Shown piece after piece: positions 13,237 to 24,327 of a stretch of 64,000 nucleotides of DNA. The stretch covers positions 30,791,522-30,855,521 of the forward strand of contig OZ026596.1 in the NCBI GenBank assembly GCA_964020085.1, read 5' to 3'. Under the pieces are notes generated by a model. The model saw nothing but the letters and a program-made list of their open reading frames with translations. It did no database searches and was not told where the DNA came from. How positions within the stretch are numbered: the first letter of the stretch is position 1; each line of letters starts with the position of its first letter. The DNA comes from Micromussa lordhowensis (lineage: Eukaryota > Cnidaria > Anthozoa > Scleractinia > Lobophylliidae). The translations under genes and the position numbers were made by a program.

Positions 13237-13748
13237 TCTTTGTCAGTGATCTAGAATTGAGAAAAGGCCACCACTTTACAAAATGACTTCCATATGATGA
13301 TAACGTCTCCATAAAATGAAATAAGAAAACTCATTCACTTACCAATAAGTTGAAAATCATAGGTTAAAATCCTTCTCTTTCCTTCGAAGCCAGGAGCACG
13401 TGGAAAAAATCTCAAGTTGAACGATCGAGAGGCATTGTGGGATATTTCTCTTTACTGTCCCCCCATTAGCTACTCGCACGCTTTGATATAAGCAAAACCC
13501 TGTACGTATAAAGTGCTTTTGGTAGACAAATTCTTGAATTCTGTATTAATAACGCGTTATTAGTGATGAAACCGTACATGAGCTTATGTTCCCTTGAGTT
13601 TTCCTGTTAGCTCTGCAAGTGCAATGCGGTTCCCTTTATGTTCCACTATAGCTTGCTGGAGGTTCCCCTTCCCTTAGGCATTTCCACCCATTTCCCCTTC
13701 TTCCTCGTTCGTCTCCGCCCGTTCTCGCTGCGTTCCCTATGTGTTCCC

Positions 13749-15265
13749 GGGTGTATAAAAAACCTGGGCTAGGCCATGGCCCACCCTATGGCCCACGCCA
13801 AATTTTGTAATTTTACCAATTAGTTACCAACAACCAGTTTTGCGTACTGGGATCAAGCATTCTAAATTCGAGCGATAACCGCCATTTTTTTATATCAAAC
13901 TTGTCTCCAGGATGATTTCGTCATCATTGGCGGTTTATTAGGCGCTTGGGTCCAACATAAGAGGCAATCATGAGAATAAAGGTAAAGCTTAAGACAGACC
14001 AGCACGGACTCCCCACTGATGTGGCTTATCATTTATAACTGCCTTCAACCCATTGACTCCAGGAGCTATTTGCCAAAACGCATTTTTTGGACATTATGGA
14101 GATTTTCAGCCTAGACATGAGCCAAATTAGCTCCAACTACTCAAAAAGGCGTTTGCAACATGATAGCATACCTTTCTTTCCACTGACACCGCGTTTTACG
14201 ACATTTTTGCTCGGACATGCGCAGAAATCAAAATTTAGAGTTTTTTTAATTTTGTTTTCGCCTTTCCTTTTTCTCCTTTTCATATGTTATCTTTTTGCGG
14301 CAGTGATTGACCTTCTACTGGGCTGCGCTTGCTTCCAGCTCAAAAATTTCTGAGAAAGCATCATTGAGACAGGCAATTTTTACCGTGGAGTAGCTAAGTG
14401 TAGTCGCAGTAAATTTTGCTCTGCGTTTTTCACTCAATTTTCTGAGCATTTTCGTGCATATCTCCGGCTGCATTGAGCTGATCACTCAGATTTGGGTATT
14501 ATTGGAAAGATCTTTTCCACCTGCAAAACTTGAATGTAGATGATGCAAACTTTCGTCAAAGGTGATGACATCAAAAGTGGAACAAAGGCCAGCACCACAC
14601 GGAGAAGGGAGTTCAAAGCCACCTTAAACTTTCGAAAATTTAAGGTGGCTCTGAACCCCCTTCGCAGAAATGTTTTTAAATTGGCAAAAAGTTACATCTT
14701 ATCATGTTTACTACAATTTGATTATAAAAAATGGGGGTCACGAGGATGTTTTTGAGTTATAAGCTCATAAAGCTAAAATTAAGGGTGTTTTTAGCAGGTA
14801 TGGTAAACTATTGTGCCACAAACTTTACAGCAACTTGTTCACCAATGATTGGGCAGTATTTTGACACCATGATTTTGGCATCAACCGATACTTATAATGA
14901 CCCATCAAACTCTAAGTCTTGAAAACTGTTTCAAGTCACCTTAAAGACATCCTTGCGCAAAAATATAATTTTAAGGCGATAATGCGACGCGACCACAAAA
15001 GGCACATGGGGAGTTCGTGCCGGTCTGCCTTTACCTTGATTCTTGCGTTTGGCCCAAGCGCGTAATTAAGCATTAAAACCACCAATGACGACGAGGACAC
15101 CCTGGATAGAAAAAGATGGCGGCTTGATCCCTGTGCGCGTAACTAGTTATTTTTTCTTTATCAATTGATAAAAATTTAATTACAAAATTTGGAGTGGGCC
15201 ACAGGGTAGGCCATAGGTTGGCCATGAACCAAGCCATGGCCTAGCCCAGGTTTTGTATACACCCA
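13749..15265. mobile_element. Long-terminal-inverted-repeat element, about 1.5 kb
   Basis: The left end (GGGTGTATAAAAAACCTGGG) is matched in reverse by the right end (CCCAGGTTTTGTATACACCC). Homology continues inward for roughly 280 bases, including GGCCATGGC blocks and a segment with GGCGCTTGGG / CCCAAGCGCG. The flanks GTGTTCCC (13741-13748) and GTGTTCTC (15266-15273) match at seven of eight bases, as an eight-base target duplication would. No transposase frame inside; non-autonomous or foldback type. Confidence 0.75.
14610..14945. repeat. Dispersed repeat nested in the long-TIR element
   Basis: Contains a hairpin (CCACCTTAAACTTTCGAAAATTTAAGGTGG). Its central part is related to 35110-35262: both share GTTCACCAATGATTGGG, then TTTTGA(T/C)ACCATGATT and GGCATCA or AGCATCA. 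It ends near AAGTCACCTTAAAG. Probably a MITE inserted in the larger element. Confidence 0.55.
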
Positions 15266-15899
15266 GTGTTCTCCCTCTCTTTTTGTCAGTAGATTTTCTC
15301 GTACTTCGGCCCTTATATGTTCTCTTGAGTCTACCGTTCGTTTTTGCAGGTTTTTACTCCTGCGTTTCATTTCGTTGTCCTTGGACGGTTATCTTGTGCT
15401 TTCCGTGATTCTTTCCCTCATGCTTTCTTGGTCATGTTGGTGCAACCCGTGCGTTTCCTCGTTCCCTCCCACACCCTAACTTTACCTCTAACGATGACCG
15501 TATAGCCTCACCCTACAACTAACGACATCCGGACGTTGTCCCAACAGACAACTTTGGCCAACATCAAACCATGGCTTACATTCAACCCTGAGCTAACACC
15601 CAACACATGCCCATGGGCCAGGTGCGTTCCCTCCTAAGTCCTTCGTAATCTGTGGCTTCTTCGTGCGTTTACCCCTTCGTTACTCTGTACGTACCTTGCA
15701 CGTTTCTCTCAGGCGCTTACTTACTGTAATAGTACGTTTTCCTATATTATATTCCTTGTGAGTTCCCTTACGTATCCCACGCGTTTACCTGTGAATCCCA
15801 TTACGTTTCTGCGTGTGTTCCCTGTTTTTTCCCGGTGCTTTCTGTATGAGATCCGCCAGTTCCCTAGTGCGATCTACTGAAGCCCCTAGTTTTTTAGGT

Positions 15900-17781
15900 C
15901 GTACCCTATATATAACGGTAAATCCTTCACCCTTGCATCATCCTTAAAATTGATTTGAGTATTCACGCTTCTTTTTTAAAGTGGAGAGGGGGAGGGGGAG
16001 ATGGGAGAAAGGGGTTTCCTTAACGTTCCGCGGTGTGTTTTCCGTGGCATCATCACGTCAAACATTCCACGTGCTTTTATATCGTATATATCTGCCGCAA
16101 TATTCCAAATCCCCTGTGCGTTCCGCCTTTCCACGTTTATCTTAACCTTAACTTTGCCCTATAATATAAATTTTGCCTTCACTAAACAACCGAACACACT
16201 CAAAGGTTGAGGCACGGGCGCGTTGGTCAGCCAGGCCCAAGATCTGTTTCATTGTGACAATAGGCTTACAACAAAGTGGATATACAGTAAGGTCCTACAT
16301 GCGCCAAAGCCGGACACGTAAACCCCCAAAAAGCCCTTGTTAGGAAAAATAGGGGACGTGTACTCCCGACAAAATGCAGTGACGCCACCTTTGGGGTTTT
16401 AAGGTTGATCTATAAATTAAAAAAAAACCAATTCATATGATGCTACTTACACAGTAAAAATACACCTAATGGGGAATGCTAGTGGCAAGGCTGACCGTAG
16501 AATGTCACAAGTAATTACTCAACGGTTTCTTTTTACAAACGTACTGCCCATGAATCTTCGCGTACTACGCTCGCACCAATTTCTCTGTTCCGTGTCGGCA
16601 AAATATTAATTTATGTGCCGATTATCACGAATTACTTGCTTAGGCCGACACCCAACCACGACACCAGAAAACAACCTATGGGCAACACCTACTTTTGGCT
16701 GACCCTCATCCCTGCGCGATACCCAATCCTAACAACCCTAACGTGCGCTCAGCTTTTACCTACGTAACAACAACAACCTTCTGCATTGCTCGCGATTTTA
16801 CTGTGAGTTCCTCTACGACCCTCGGATATATTCCCCGTTCGTTAACACTCTCCAAAGAAAGAGATGAGAAACTAATTCACGGTAATAAATTTATTTGTTC
16901 AAATGGCACAATAATAAATGCACAAAATATTGGTTTAGACACAGCCTAATAACATTTGAACTACTCAGCAAATTTTGTTGACTCTAAGAAAGCAGCGTCG
17001 ATTCATAGCATCCCTCGAACTTCCTTTGCTATTGTAATGCCACATCTGCAAAACAATAACCACAGCATCATCAGACGATCCAAAGGCAAAACACAACACA
17101 AAAAATATGGCAGTGGGAACGTTTTCCCACCCTTTTGGTTATCGCGTAGCAAACATAGCTGGCGTAACCTTACACAGCACCGCTCTGTGAACCGACCGTT
17201 TAGACCCGCCAACCCAAAAATAAAACTATTTCTTCTTAGAAAGATTATAAAATTACTGAGATACCACGCGCACTCTCCTTGGTCGATAGATGTCTGTTTA
17301 GATGAGAGTATGTAACAAGGTTGTGACGTATAAGAGTTGCGCAATTTCTTGAGAAACATTTTATATAAGCAACAGAGTACTTTTTCGTGGTAAAAAAGCC
17401 TCATCCAAACACTTGGGGGGTTGTTTCGAATTCTCCCAACCCCGCTCGCGTTTAGCCGAGGCTATGAAAACACGGACTTTGTGCGCTGCTGCAAAAAAAG
17501 GTAATCACTGAACCAGTCAGAAAGGACTCATACAGTTATATCTGTAACAAGCGTCTAACAAAGTCACGTACAATGCCTTAGTCCAGAGTGGACACGCTCG
17601 CACTAAGCTAGTCCAGTCCATGAACTCTCCCATCCCGCTCTATAGTTGAACCCAAACCCTACAGAGCTGAATAATTTGGTTTTATCAACTGAGTTGATAA
17701 TGTAAATTGGCCACCGTAAAGGGATTGGAAAGCTGACGTTTCGAACGTTAGCCCTTCGTCGGAGCCTATCTTGTAGTACTC

Positions 17782-17825
<44 letters not shown>

Positions 17826-18885
17826 AATTCTATAGAGCTGGGACTCTCTGTTCTGTAGAGGCTCAAAGGGTTTTTTTTAGGGTTGGGAGAATCTGCTGAA
17901 CGATGCGAGTGCTGGCGCAGGATTGTGTGAAGGGTGATCCATTCCACTTTACACCTGCACTCACCTCGCATAGCAGCTTTCTATAACGAACGTTTGGCAT
18001 GAACCTCTGCGGAGGGCCGGGGAGCTGGGAAAGGAGAGTTCAGGGACTGTGCTACTCAAGAGCTTTCGAATTCTCTCACTATGTCCAGGAAACCGCATTT
18101 CTTTTCAACTTTAAAGCGAAAGTACAGTGACGTTGTCGCAACGTGTTTTCATCTGTCTGTGCAAGTAATCCGAGCGCGAGTATTCGATTCAATATAGCAC
18201 AAATAAGAAATAATGTGTTTACCTTAATTCTTGTTTTCCTTCTTTAGTGGTTCACTGTTACGTCTTAACTGCATATACATGGCTACAAAGATTCAAACAT
18301 TTCATTTCAATTTCATTTTCAATATAATTATATTAGTTTAAGGCGTTATAGCTGCCTTCGCTTTGACGCCACCCCTAACCTTGCAAGTAAATTCTGCAAA
18401 TCGTCCTCTGGGAAATGATTTAATTAAATTATTAAAGTTAAACTGGAATTAACTTCAAAATCAGAAAGAGATTTACAAGAATGATTACCGTCAAATACTG
18501 GTTTGTAATATAGTCTCCGCCCCCTCACCCATTTTTTTATGTTTTGTTTGTATGCTAACAACAACAACAGCAAAATAATTAATCTGGTTTATATCAGAGT
18601 CTTCAAGACGTTCCTCTTGTAAAAGGTCTTTTATACCAGTTATATGCATCTCCCCGACCCATGGGGAGAAGCTTATAAGATAAGCTCCCCCCGTAATGTG
18701 CCTACTTCCTTTACCATGTTATTTAATCCTTGGGCCAGGGGCTTATAACCAGCATTTTACGCTACATATTCTAATCTGCCATTAACCCCAATACTTGTAA
18801 AGAAGCAGGCGATCATTTAGTTGTTTTCGTGCCAAGATTGGCGAGTTGCTATATCAAATAAAATAACATGTTGTAAGTTACTAAC
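15900..18885. other. Noncoding stretch 3' of the last assigned exon
   Basis: Short open frames on both strands (the longest 133 codons at 17003-17404, minus) have no domain, no paired splice sites and overlap each other antisense. The hammerhead-like repeat at 17690 is the only recognised item. Confidence 0.45.
17690..17766 (-). ncRNA. Hammerhead-ribozyme-like motif (Penelope-like element remnant)
   Basis: The minus strand reads GGCTCCGACGAAGGGC then TAACGTTCGAAACGTCAGC. This fits a type I hammerhead: CCGACGA in place of CUGANGA, a short stem II GGGC/GUUC, GAAAC, cleavage triplet GUC, and stem I GGCU/AGCU. Such motifs are known in Penelope-like retroelements of cnidarians and other animals. 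The TTATCAACTGAGTTGATAA palindrome beside it is part of the same repeat. Activity not shown. Confidence 0.5.
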
Positions 18886-19356
18886 CTGATTTTAATTCCT
18901 GCTCAGAAAATTCCCTTTCCCAGAGAGCTAAATTGCTTATCCTCAATGGAAATCTGTACATTAGCTTATCAGAATTGTTCGGCCGACCAATATCAAACGT
19001 TGTAAACGAATCCTGGGGCCTGGAAACCAGAGCAGGAGTACTGGAGGCCACGCGTGTTCCATTCACATATAGCTTGAGCAGACCTGCTTCCCGCCAAGTA
19101 AAAGCAAGATTGAACCATCCGCTGGGCAAAACAGGCGTGTCAAGCTTCCATTGCTTGTTTTGGGTGCTTAGAATCACGATGTACCTCTTAGGCATGTACA
19201 CCACGGCGAAACCGCGCGACGCAGTGGACTGGCCGCCACTGGACATTATGTACGAGCTGCCAGTCTTGTCACGGAGAGAAGTCTTGTTAAGTTTGATCCA
19301 AGACATGACGGTCATACCGTTCTCAGAGCAATGCCCAGGATCGCTGAAGCAGGTAT
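18886..19356 (-). CDS. G10, second exon: rest of divergent LamG-like domain
   Basis: 471 bases, phase 1-1 (acceptor tttcctcag, donor GTTAGT). Reads TCFSDPGHCSENGMTVMSWIKL, KTGSSYIMSSGGQ, GWFNLAFTWREAGLLKLYVNGTRV, and closes ISNLALWEREFSEQELKS. The CFSDPGHC pair followed by a MSWIKL strand is a style I associate with LamG domains in front of membrane-anchored cnidarian receptors (for example polycystin- or adhesion-GPCR-like proteins), which is inference. The donor shows that the gene continues 3'. Confidence 0.85.
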
Positions 19357-20156
19357 CTGAGGAAAAAGAATTCAGAACTGTCAAGAGTTGCTCGTAAATG
19401 AAAGACATTTTACCATTAAGGTGCATCGTAAACAGGATTTTTCGTTTTGGTATGGAAATTAACGTTCATTATCCTGCTGGTATCAAAGACGAGACGCGCC
19501 TCTTTTATCTTTAACAAACTTAGGATTATCTCACTAAAGATAAAAAAGAAAAACAACGGACAAAAAACAAGTAACAGAAACAAATAAGAGAAAAACAACA
19601 ACAACAGCAGCTGCAACAGCAACAAAAACCAAAGTACAGCAGTATATGAGTACAGTGTTTTAATTTAAAATTTAAATAACTCGAACAACTGTTCACTATC
19701 AAGTGCACATTATTCACCATCGAAACATGTTGATTAGCCTAGAGGCGGCTCACAAGACGAGATAACTTTTATTAGTACTGTAATTTGCAAAAATATATAC
19801 ATTAATAGAAAAATCAAACATACAAAGTAGCTGGCCACCCCCAAATTATAGAGCTAAACTATTTGGGTGACCGCAATGTTGTTCTACAGCTTTTAGAGAG
19901 CGTTTACAAAAAGAACTCATCAGAAGGTTTTATTTGAATTCTTGATTTGCATGTGACAACCTACCCACCATGTTGCTGGAAGTTAAAAACTAAATTTCCC
20001 ATCGTGATACCGAGCTTCTTTCATAATTGCTGCCAACATGGCCACCACCCCTTTGTCACTGTGAATCTTGAGGAACTGGTTACAAACCCCGAAAAGTAAC
20101 TGGGAATCTGATGCTCGCATGTCCGCGCTAATCAAAATGATTGCACAGTTACTCAC

Positions 20157-20345
20157 TATTGGTTTCTTTGAGTGATAGCCATCCGCCATTGGTGTCAGCC
20201 ACCAGGCCTCTGTCGGTCGTGTTTGAGAAAGAGGCTCCTCCCTGAAGATGCACCACGTGACCGTGCACTTCATCTAAGGCGACGGAGTTGTTTCCAGATG
20301 AGCTAAAACGCCACACGTAGCTTGGGGTCAGGTCTGTTTTGTGAA
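20157..20345 (-). CDS. G10, first exon: start of divergent LamG-like domain
   Basis: 189 bases, phase 1-1 (acceptor attctgcag, donor GTGAGT). Reads HKTDLTPSYVWRFSSSGNN, SVALDEVHGHVVHLQGG, GLVADTNGGWLSLKETN. This is the opening of a LamG-like jellyroll. An alternative acceptor 12 bases downstream would keep frame. The composition is normal, not Arg-rich, unlike G1 to G9. Confidence 0.75.
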
Positions 20346-20646
20346 CTGCAGAATGATAAAACAGTGCTTCAAACTGTGCTCTTCATCCATTTAGTATCGA
20401 AAATTGTAAAGAAGAATTCAAACAACTTTAAACGGAAGTCAAACACGGTATTTGGTATTGCACACAGCGAACTGCTGGTAAAACGCCTTGTCCCAGGACC
20501 AAGAAATAAATCACGGGTCCAATTCGCTGGTTTACTCTAGTGCCTCTCGCTTATCGCAGTATTTTCCCCTCGCATTTTGATTTCAACAGTCTTTGTAGCT
20601 TCTCTAAAGCAGAACTTGATATCGTTTTACAACTTAGCACACTAAC

Positions 20647-20811
20647 CTGTAGTCTCCACTTGAGCTATTTCGCTTCGTTGACTTCCCCGTACTTGCTTTG
20701 AATCGCCTGATGATTTGCGATCACCATCGTCACCGCCATTGTGGTTGTTATTGCCACCTTTTTCTTCGAAATTGTCAGGCTTGATAACTACATCTCTTTT
20801 CTTTCCCCACG
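20647..20811 (-). CDS. Acidic, Asn/Gly-rich linker exon
   Basis: 165 bases, phase 1-1 (acceptor gctttgcag, donor GTTAGT). Reads WGKKRDVVIKPDNFEEKGG, then NNNHNGGDDGD and a Ser/Gln stretch ending VETT. Low-complexity hydrophilic spacer; unlike the rest of the protein it is not strongly basic and lacks Pro repeats. It separates the polybasic exon from the divergent LamG domain. Confidence 0.68.
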
Positions 20812-21249
20812 CTGCAAAGCGAATGAAACCGAGCATTACAAAATAATCATGTTCTTGCTAGTCTCTTGTTTTTGAATAGGACAAGCGCGGGTACCTGTGC
20901 CAAAGAGTTTACTCTTATACATCGTATCTAAACGGCGATAAGTGCAGTGCATCGACAACAGATCGATGAAATGAACAGAGGTAGCTTAGAATGTCGTTTT
21001 ACAACAGGTGGCTTTCAAACTTAAAAAGTCTTAAATAATTCAAACTTATAATTCAACTCATACTGACAAAGAGTTAAGGAAGAACCAGGCCTAACGGCCT
21101 CTATGTCGCATTAAGAACGGTGTTAAGTGCCAAAGTAACGAGAATTAAATATTTAGAAAAAGGAATCCTGAAAGAATCCGAAATAATTCCGAGAAAATCC
21201 GAAAGAATCCGGAAATTATCCATAAAGAATCTCGAAAGTTGTTACGCAC

Positions 21250-21366
21250 GCCTCTTCCTTCGCTTGCGCCGCCGCCGTCTTTTTCGCGGCCGCCTTCTTC
21301 TCCAATGAAAACGACGTGTTTTAGTTTTACGCCTCCACTTTATTCTGCGTCCCCGATCCCGACGAA
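21250..21366 (-). CDS. Polybasic exon (Arg/Lys-rich tail segment)
   Basis: A 117-base phase 1-1 exon (acceptor atttcgtag, donor GTGCGT). About 27 of 39 residues are Arg or Lys, with runs such as WRRRRPRKRRRRRKRRKR; almost no acidic residues. No homology recognised. It could bind nucleic acid, heparan sulphate or mineral, or be a furin-type cleavage zone. If the donor were skipped the frame would stop two codons later (GCG TAA), giving a protein ending in this basic tail; splicing onward is preferred because phase is kept. Confidence 0.68.
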
Positions 21367-22009
21367 CTACGAAATAAATAACACAAAACACGGTCAGTAG
21401 CAAAGCCTGAAGTTCATTAGAGACGCACGCATAAGTTTAACAGACTAACGAGACATTTGGGAAATGCAAGCGCAAGCAAGTACAAAAATCAATGATTCAA
21501 TTTACGCGCGTTTCTTTGCGGTTTTTGGTATTTGGAGTCTCGTACACGCGATTATGTTTGTGGTTCTGGTGAAAACCTGTTTTAAGGTAAAAAGCCGCAT
21601 TGATTGGTTGATCAATCGCGATATCCTGCTTTTAGAACGACATGATTTTTGACCTCATACAGAGTTTGGTCGAACGTGTTTGTACTGGTATTCGACAGAC
21701 CTGTGCTTCAAACCGATAAAGACTTGATGGAAGTGCTACAAGAGGAAACTCAGCGCGGGATTGCGCAATATAACATTAAGCAACAGGAGAGGATAAGGGA
21801 TGAAAGAGGTAATCCTACGCAATATTATCTTCCAAGGAACATCCACGCAAGGCGCGTGCAGACATTATCCGCGGGAGGACTGGATGCCATATCTAAAAAT
21901 AACTTGAGAGTGATCACTTTTAGAATAACCTGAATATGGGGGATTAACTTTGTTGCCATTCTTGTAAGTACTTCATATCTGTTGTCATTGTTTAATTTAA
22001 GATACTTAC

Positions 22010-22229
22010 CTCCGCAAGCCTTTCTTTTGATCGACCTCACCACACGATGAAGGCTTCTAAAGCCGGCTTTGAACACGTATCTTGGGTTTGCCGTCATTTG
22101 GTTAAGTTGTGCTAGTCTAAATTTTCTGCCGATTCCAAGCGCCAAAATACGTACGCCCGCATTTCGGAGAGCACGTGACGATCTCCCGAGCGAGTCTTGT
22201 GATATACCATCTGTCATGACGAGTAGCAC
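22010..22229 (-). CDS. V11, second exon: vWA C-terminal half
   Basis: 220 bases, phase 0 in (cccttcag), phase 1 out (GTAAGT). Begins VLLVMTDGIS and ends RKACG. Last vWA of the gene; its phase-1 end joins the polybasic exon to give a valine codon. Confidence 0.9.
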
Positions 22230-22909
22230 CTGAAGGGCAAATGCAAATTTAAAGTTGAATGTGAAAGGGAGTCGGGCTAACGCTATCTCACTGGTAAAGG
22301 CAGTAAGTTAATTATCAAAGTTGGTAAGTAACAATGATATAATAATAATTTTATTATTTCTGTAGCGCGAAATTCATTACTAGATATATGATCTAACGCG
22401 CTTTCGTTACAAATTGGTAAAATGAAGGTTAACTAATGATACTGTCATTTAAATTAATCTAAAACTTGCATAATTGAAAGGGAAACTAATAGTGTTGGTA
22501 ACTAACAATAGAAAATGAACAAAATATTGGTTATCTATAGTATGTAGTAATAATAGTCGAATAAATAAGGAAAGGGATAAAAAAGCTAGATCTACAATAT
22601 CTAACAATATGCTTTCCTAAAAAGGTGCGTCTTAAATTGTTTCTTAAATGAAGTGATGTTATCAGTACCGTTTTACCATATCCCCGTAACTGCATGATCT
22701 ATTAAATATAGAATATTGACTCTGATTATTGGCGATTTGGCCATAACCTATGAAAACCACGAGTGTGCTTCGAAGGACTGGCCTCCTATCGATCGATATC
22801 GATGCTCATTTAGTCAACCAGGTTTCAAGGAAAGCAAGCAAAATTGTCAGAAATCATACATACAGTGGGCCATTTACGTATTGTCGGTGTTGAACTGGAA
22901 CTACCTTCT

Positions 22910-23071
22910 AATAGACCAATTTCGATATATTAAAATTCAGTCTAAAACAGAAGACCTCAGTACGAGGCTCTGGGGAATAACAACACAGTTTGTAGGGCTT
23001 ATCCCCCAGAGCCCCGTGCTGAAGTCTATTGTGGTGCGCTGAATTTTAATATATATCGAAATAGGCCAATT
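22910..23071. mobile_element. MITE family B, copy 2
   Basis: Ends TTTCGATATATTAAAATTCA and TGAATTTTAATATATATCGA, inner pair GAGGCTCTGGGGAATAAC / TTATCCCCCAGAGCCCC. Lies in the V11 internal intron. Confidence 0.65.
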
Positions 23072-23266
23072 GAGGCTTATGCGGGGAGTCTTTTCAAATG
23101 TGAATGACATTCATCTCTTTTTAATGATATTCCCCAGCATGAGCCAAGCTAGTTTCAGTAAAATAACGAGAATACGAAAATGGACTATTTTTATTTTATC
23201 TATTATTCAGAGAAACAGGATATATTTCTTAGATTAGAAGGATGCACCCAAACTTCTCAAACTCAT

Positions 23267-23541
23267 TAATAATTCATCAAGCTAAAACAAAGAAAATCAC
23301 AACCGTGAAGGAGGTTTTGATACCCGGTCTTAATTAGCATAGATTTTGACGATTTTACCTCTGCGATTTTCTCCTTAGTTTTTGCTTCGATTGAGAAGAT
23401 ATATCAAACACTCGAGACAGTGTTTCATCGGCTATCCAAACACCTCGAATTTCGTCAAAAATACTCCGCTGCGCGTCGTATTTTCAACTCTCTTCTCGGT
23501 GTTTGGATACCCGATGAAACACTCACTCGTGTTTGATATAT
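23267..23541 (-). mobile_element. MITE family C, copy 1
   Basis: About 270 bases, reverse-complement copy of 38058-38310. Contains a palindrome around CAGTGTTTCATCGGCTATCC and GGATACCCGATGAAACACT and a unique arm with ACCGTGAAGGAGGTTTTG. In the V11 internal intron. Confidence 0.72.
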
Positions 23542-24001
23542 AACAACATAACCAGTCTCTCAGTGTACCAGCTTTAAGAACATTAAAACGCCTTATTATG
23601 GATTTCAGTATCACTTTCAATAAAAAATAGAAGCTGATTGTACCGCAATAATTCAATCGATTCAAAGGGAAAACAAACGTGGCTATACCATTAAAGGTAA
23701 AGAGAGTGCCATTCACACACTATATGGACGAGGATAGGGAAAAAAACTTTCCAGACGGGGGTGGGTTAAAAAAGCGGTTTTGGTACCTCTTAGATAGTTC
23801 AGCCTCACAAAGTCCACAGCGGGAACTTTTTTGGTACCTTTTAACGCCGAAATAAATTTGACAGGAGATATTTGAAAATCAACTTGTTTTTAATTTTGTC
23901 TCAGAATTGGCACGTCTTAGCGGTTGTTTTCAAAATTTCCGACGACCAGCCCTGTTTGTTTGATATGGGAGCCCTCCCGGGAAAACCTCCTCTATACCAA
24001 C

Positions 24002-24327
24002 CTTTCGTCGTTTTGTTCTCCTTCTAAACAACTGATGTTTGGCAAATCTCAGCGCTCGTCCAATTTTCGTACCACCTCTGGGATATCTAATGCGACTAAT
24101 TGCACGTAACAAGCTATGCTTGTTTCTGTAGCTCCTGAAGTTAGCGATGAGCCATGAACGAGTGGAAAATAGCACGATACCAACACGAGTTTGGGTGCGG
24201 GAGATACTGAATGAAGCAACCAATCGTTTGACAAAGTGGAGACACCGCCGGAAGTTTCCTCGGCCGTAAGCATTGATACTGCCAGAGCCGTCAATCAACA
24301 AGGCCAAGTCGAGACGTTTCCGGCAGA
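24002..24327 (-). CDS. V11, first exon: vWA N-terminal half
   Basis: 326 bases, phase 1 in (acceptor cttttag), phase 0 out. Opens CRKRLDLALLIDGSGSIN; NFRRCLHF; GGTKIGRAL. Its donor is GTTGGT where V10 has GTGAGT, so splicing here may be weaker. The following intron (about 1.8 kb) carries two MITEs. Confidence 0.88.

Larger units (their letters stand above)
13580..15900. repeat. Degenerate GTTCCC-rich minisatellite, split by the long-TIR element
   Basis: On both sides of 13749-15265 the plus strand repeats pyrimidine-rich blocks such as GCGTTCCCT, TGTTCCCTTGAG and GTGCGTTTCC every 10 to 20 bases (13580-13748 and 15266-15900). Units are too divergent for a fixed period. No gene. Confidence 0.5.

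Noticed and set aside
17003..17404. 133-codon minus-strand frame as an exon
   Set aside because: No domain, no convincing acceptor or donor, and an overlapping plus-strand frame of similar length.
18933..19397. Plus-strand open frame of 154 codons
   Set aside because: Antisense of the G10 second exon, which has the LamG motifs and proper splice sites.
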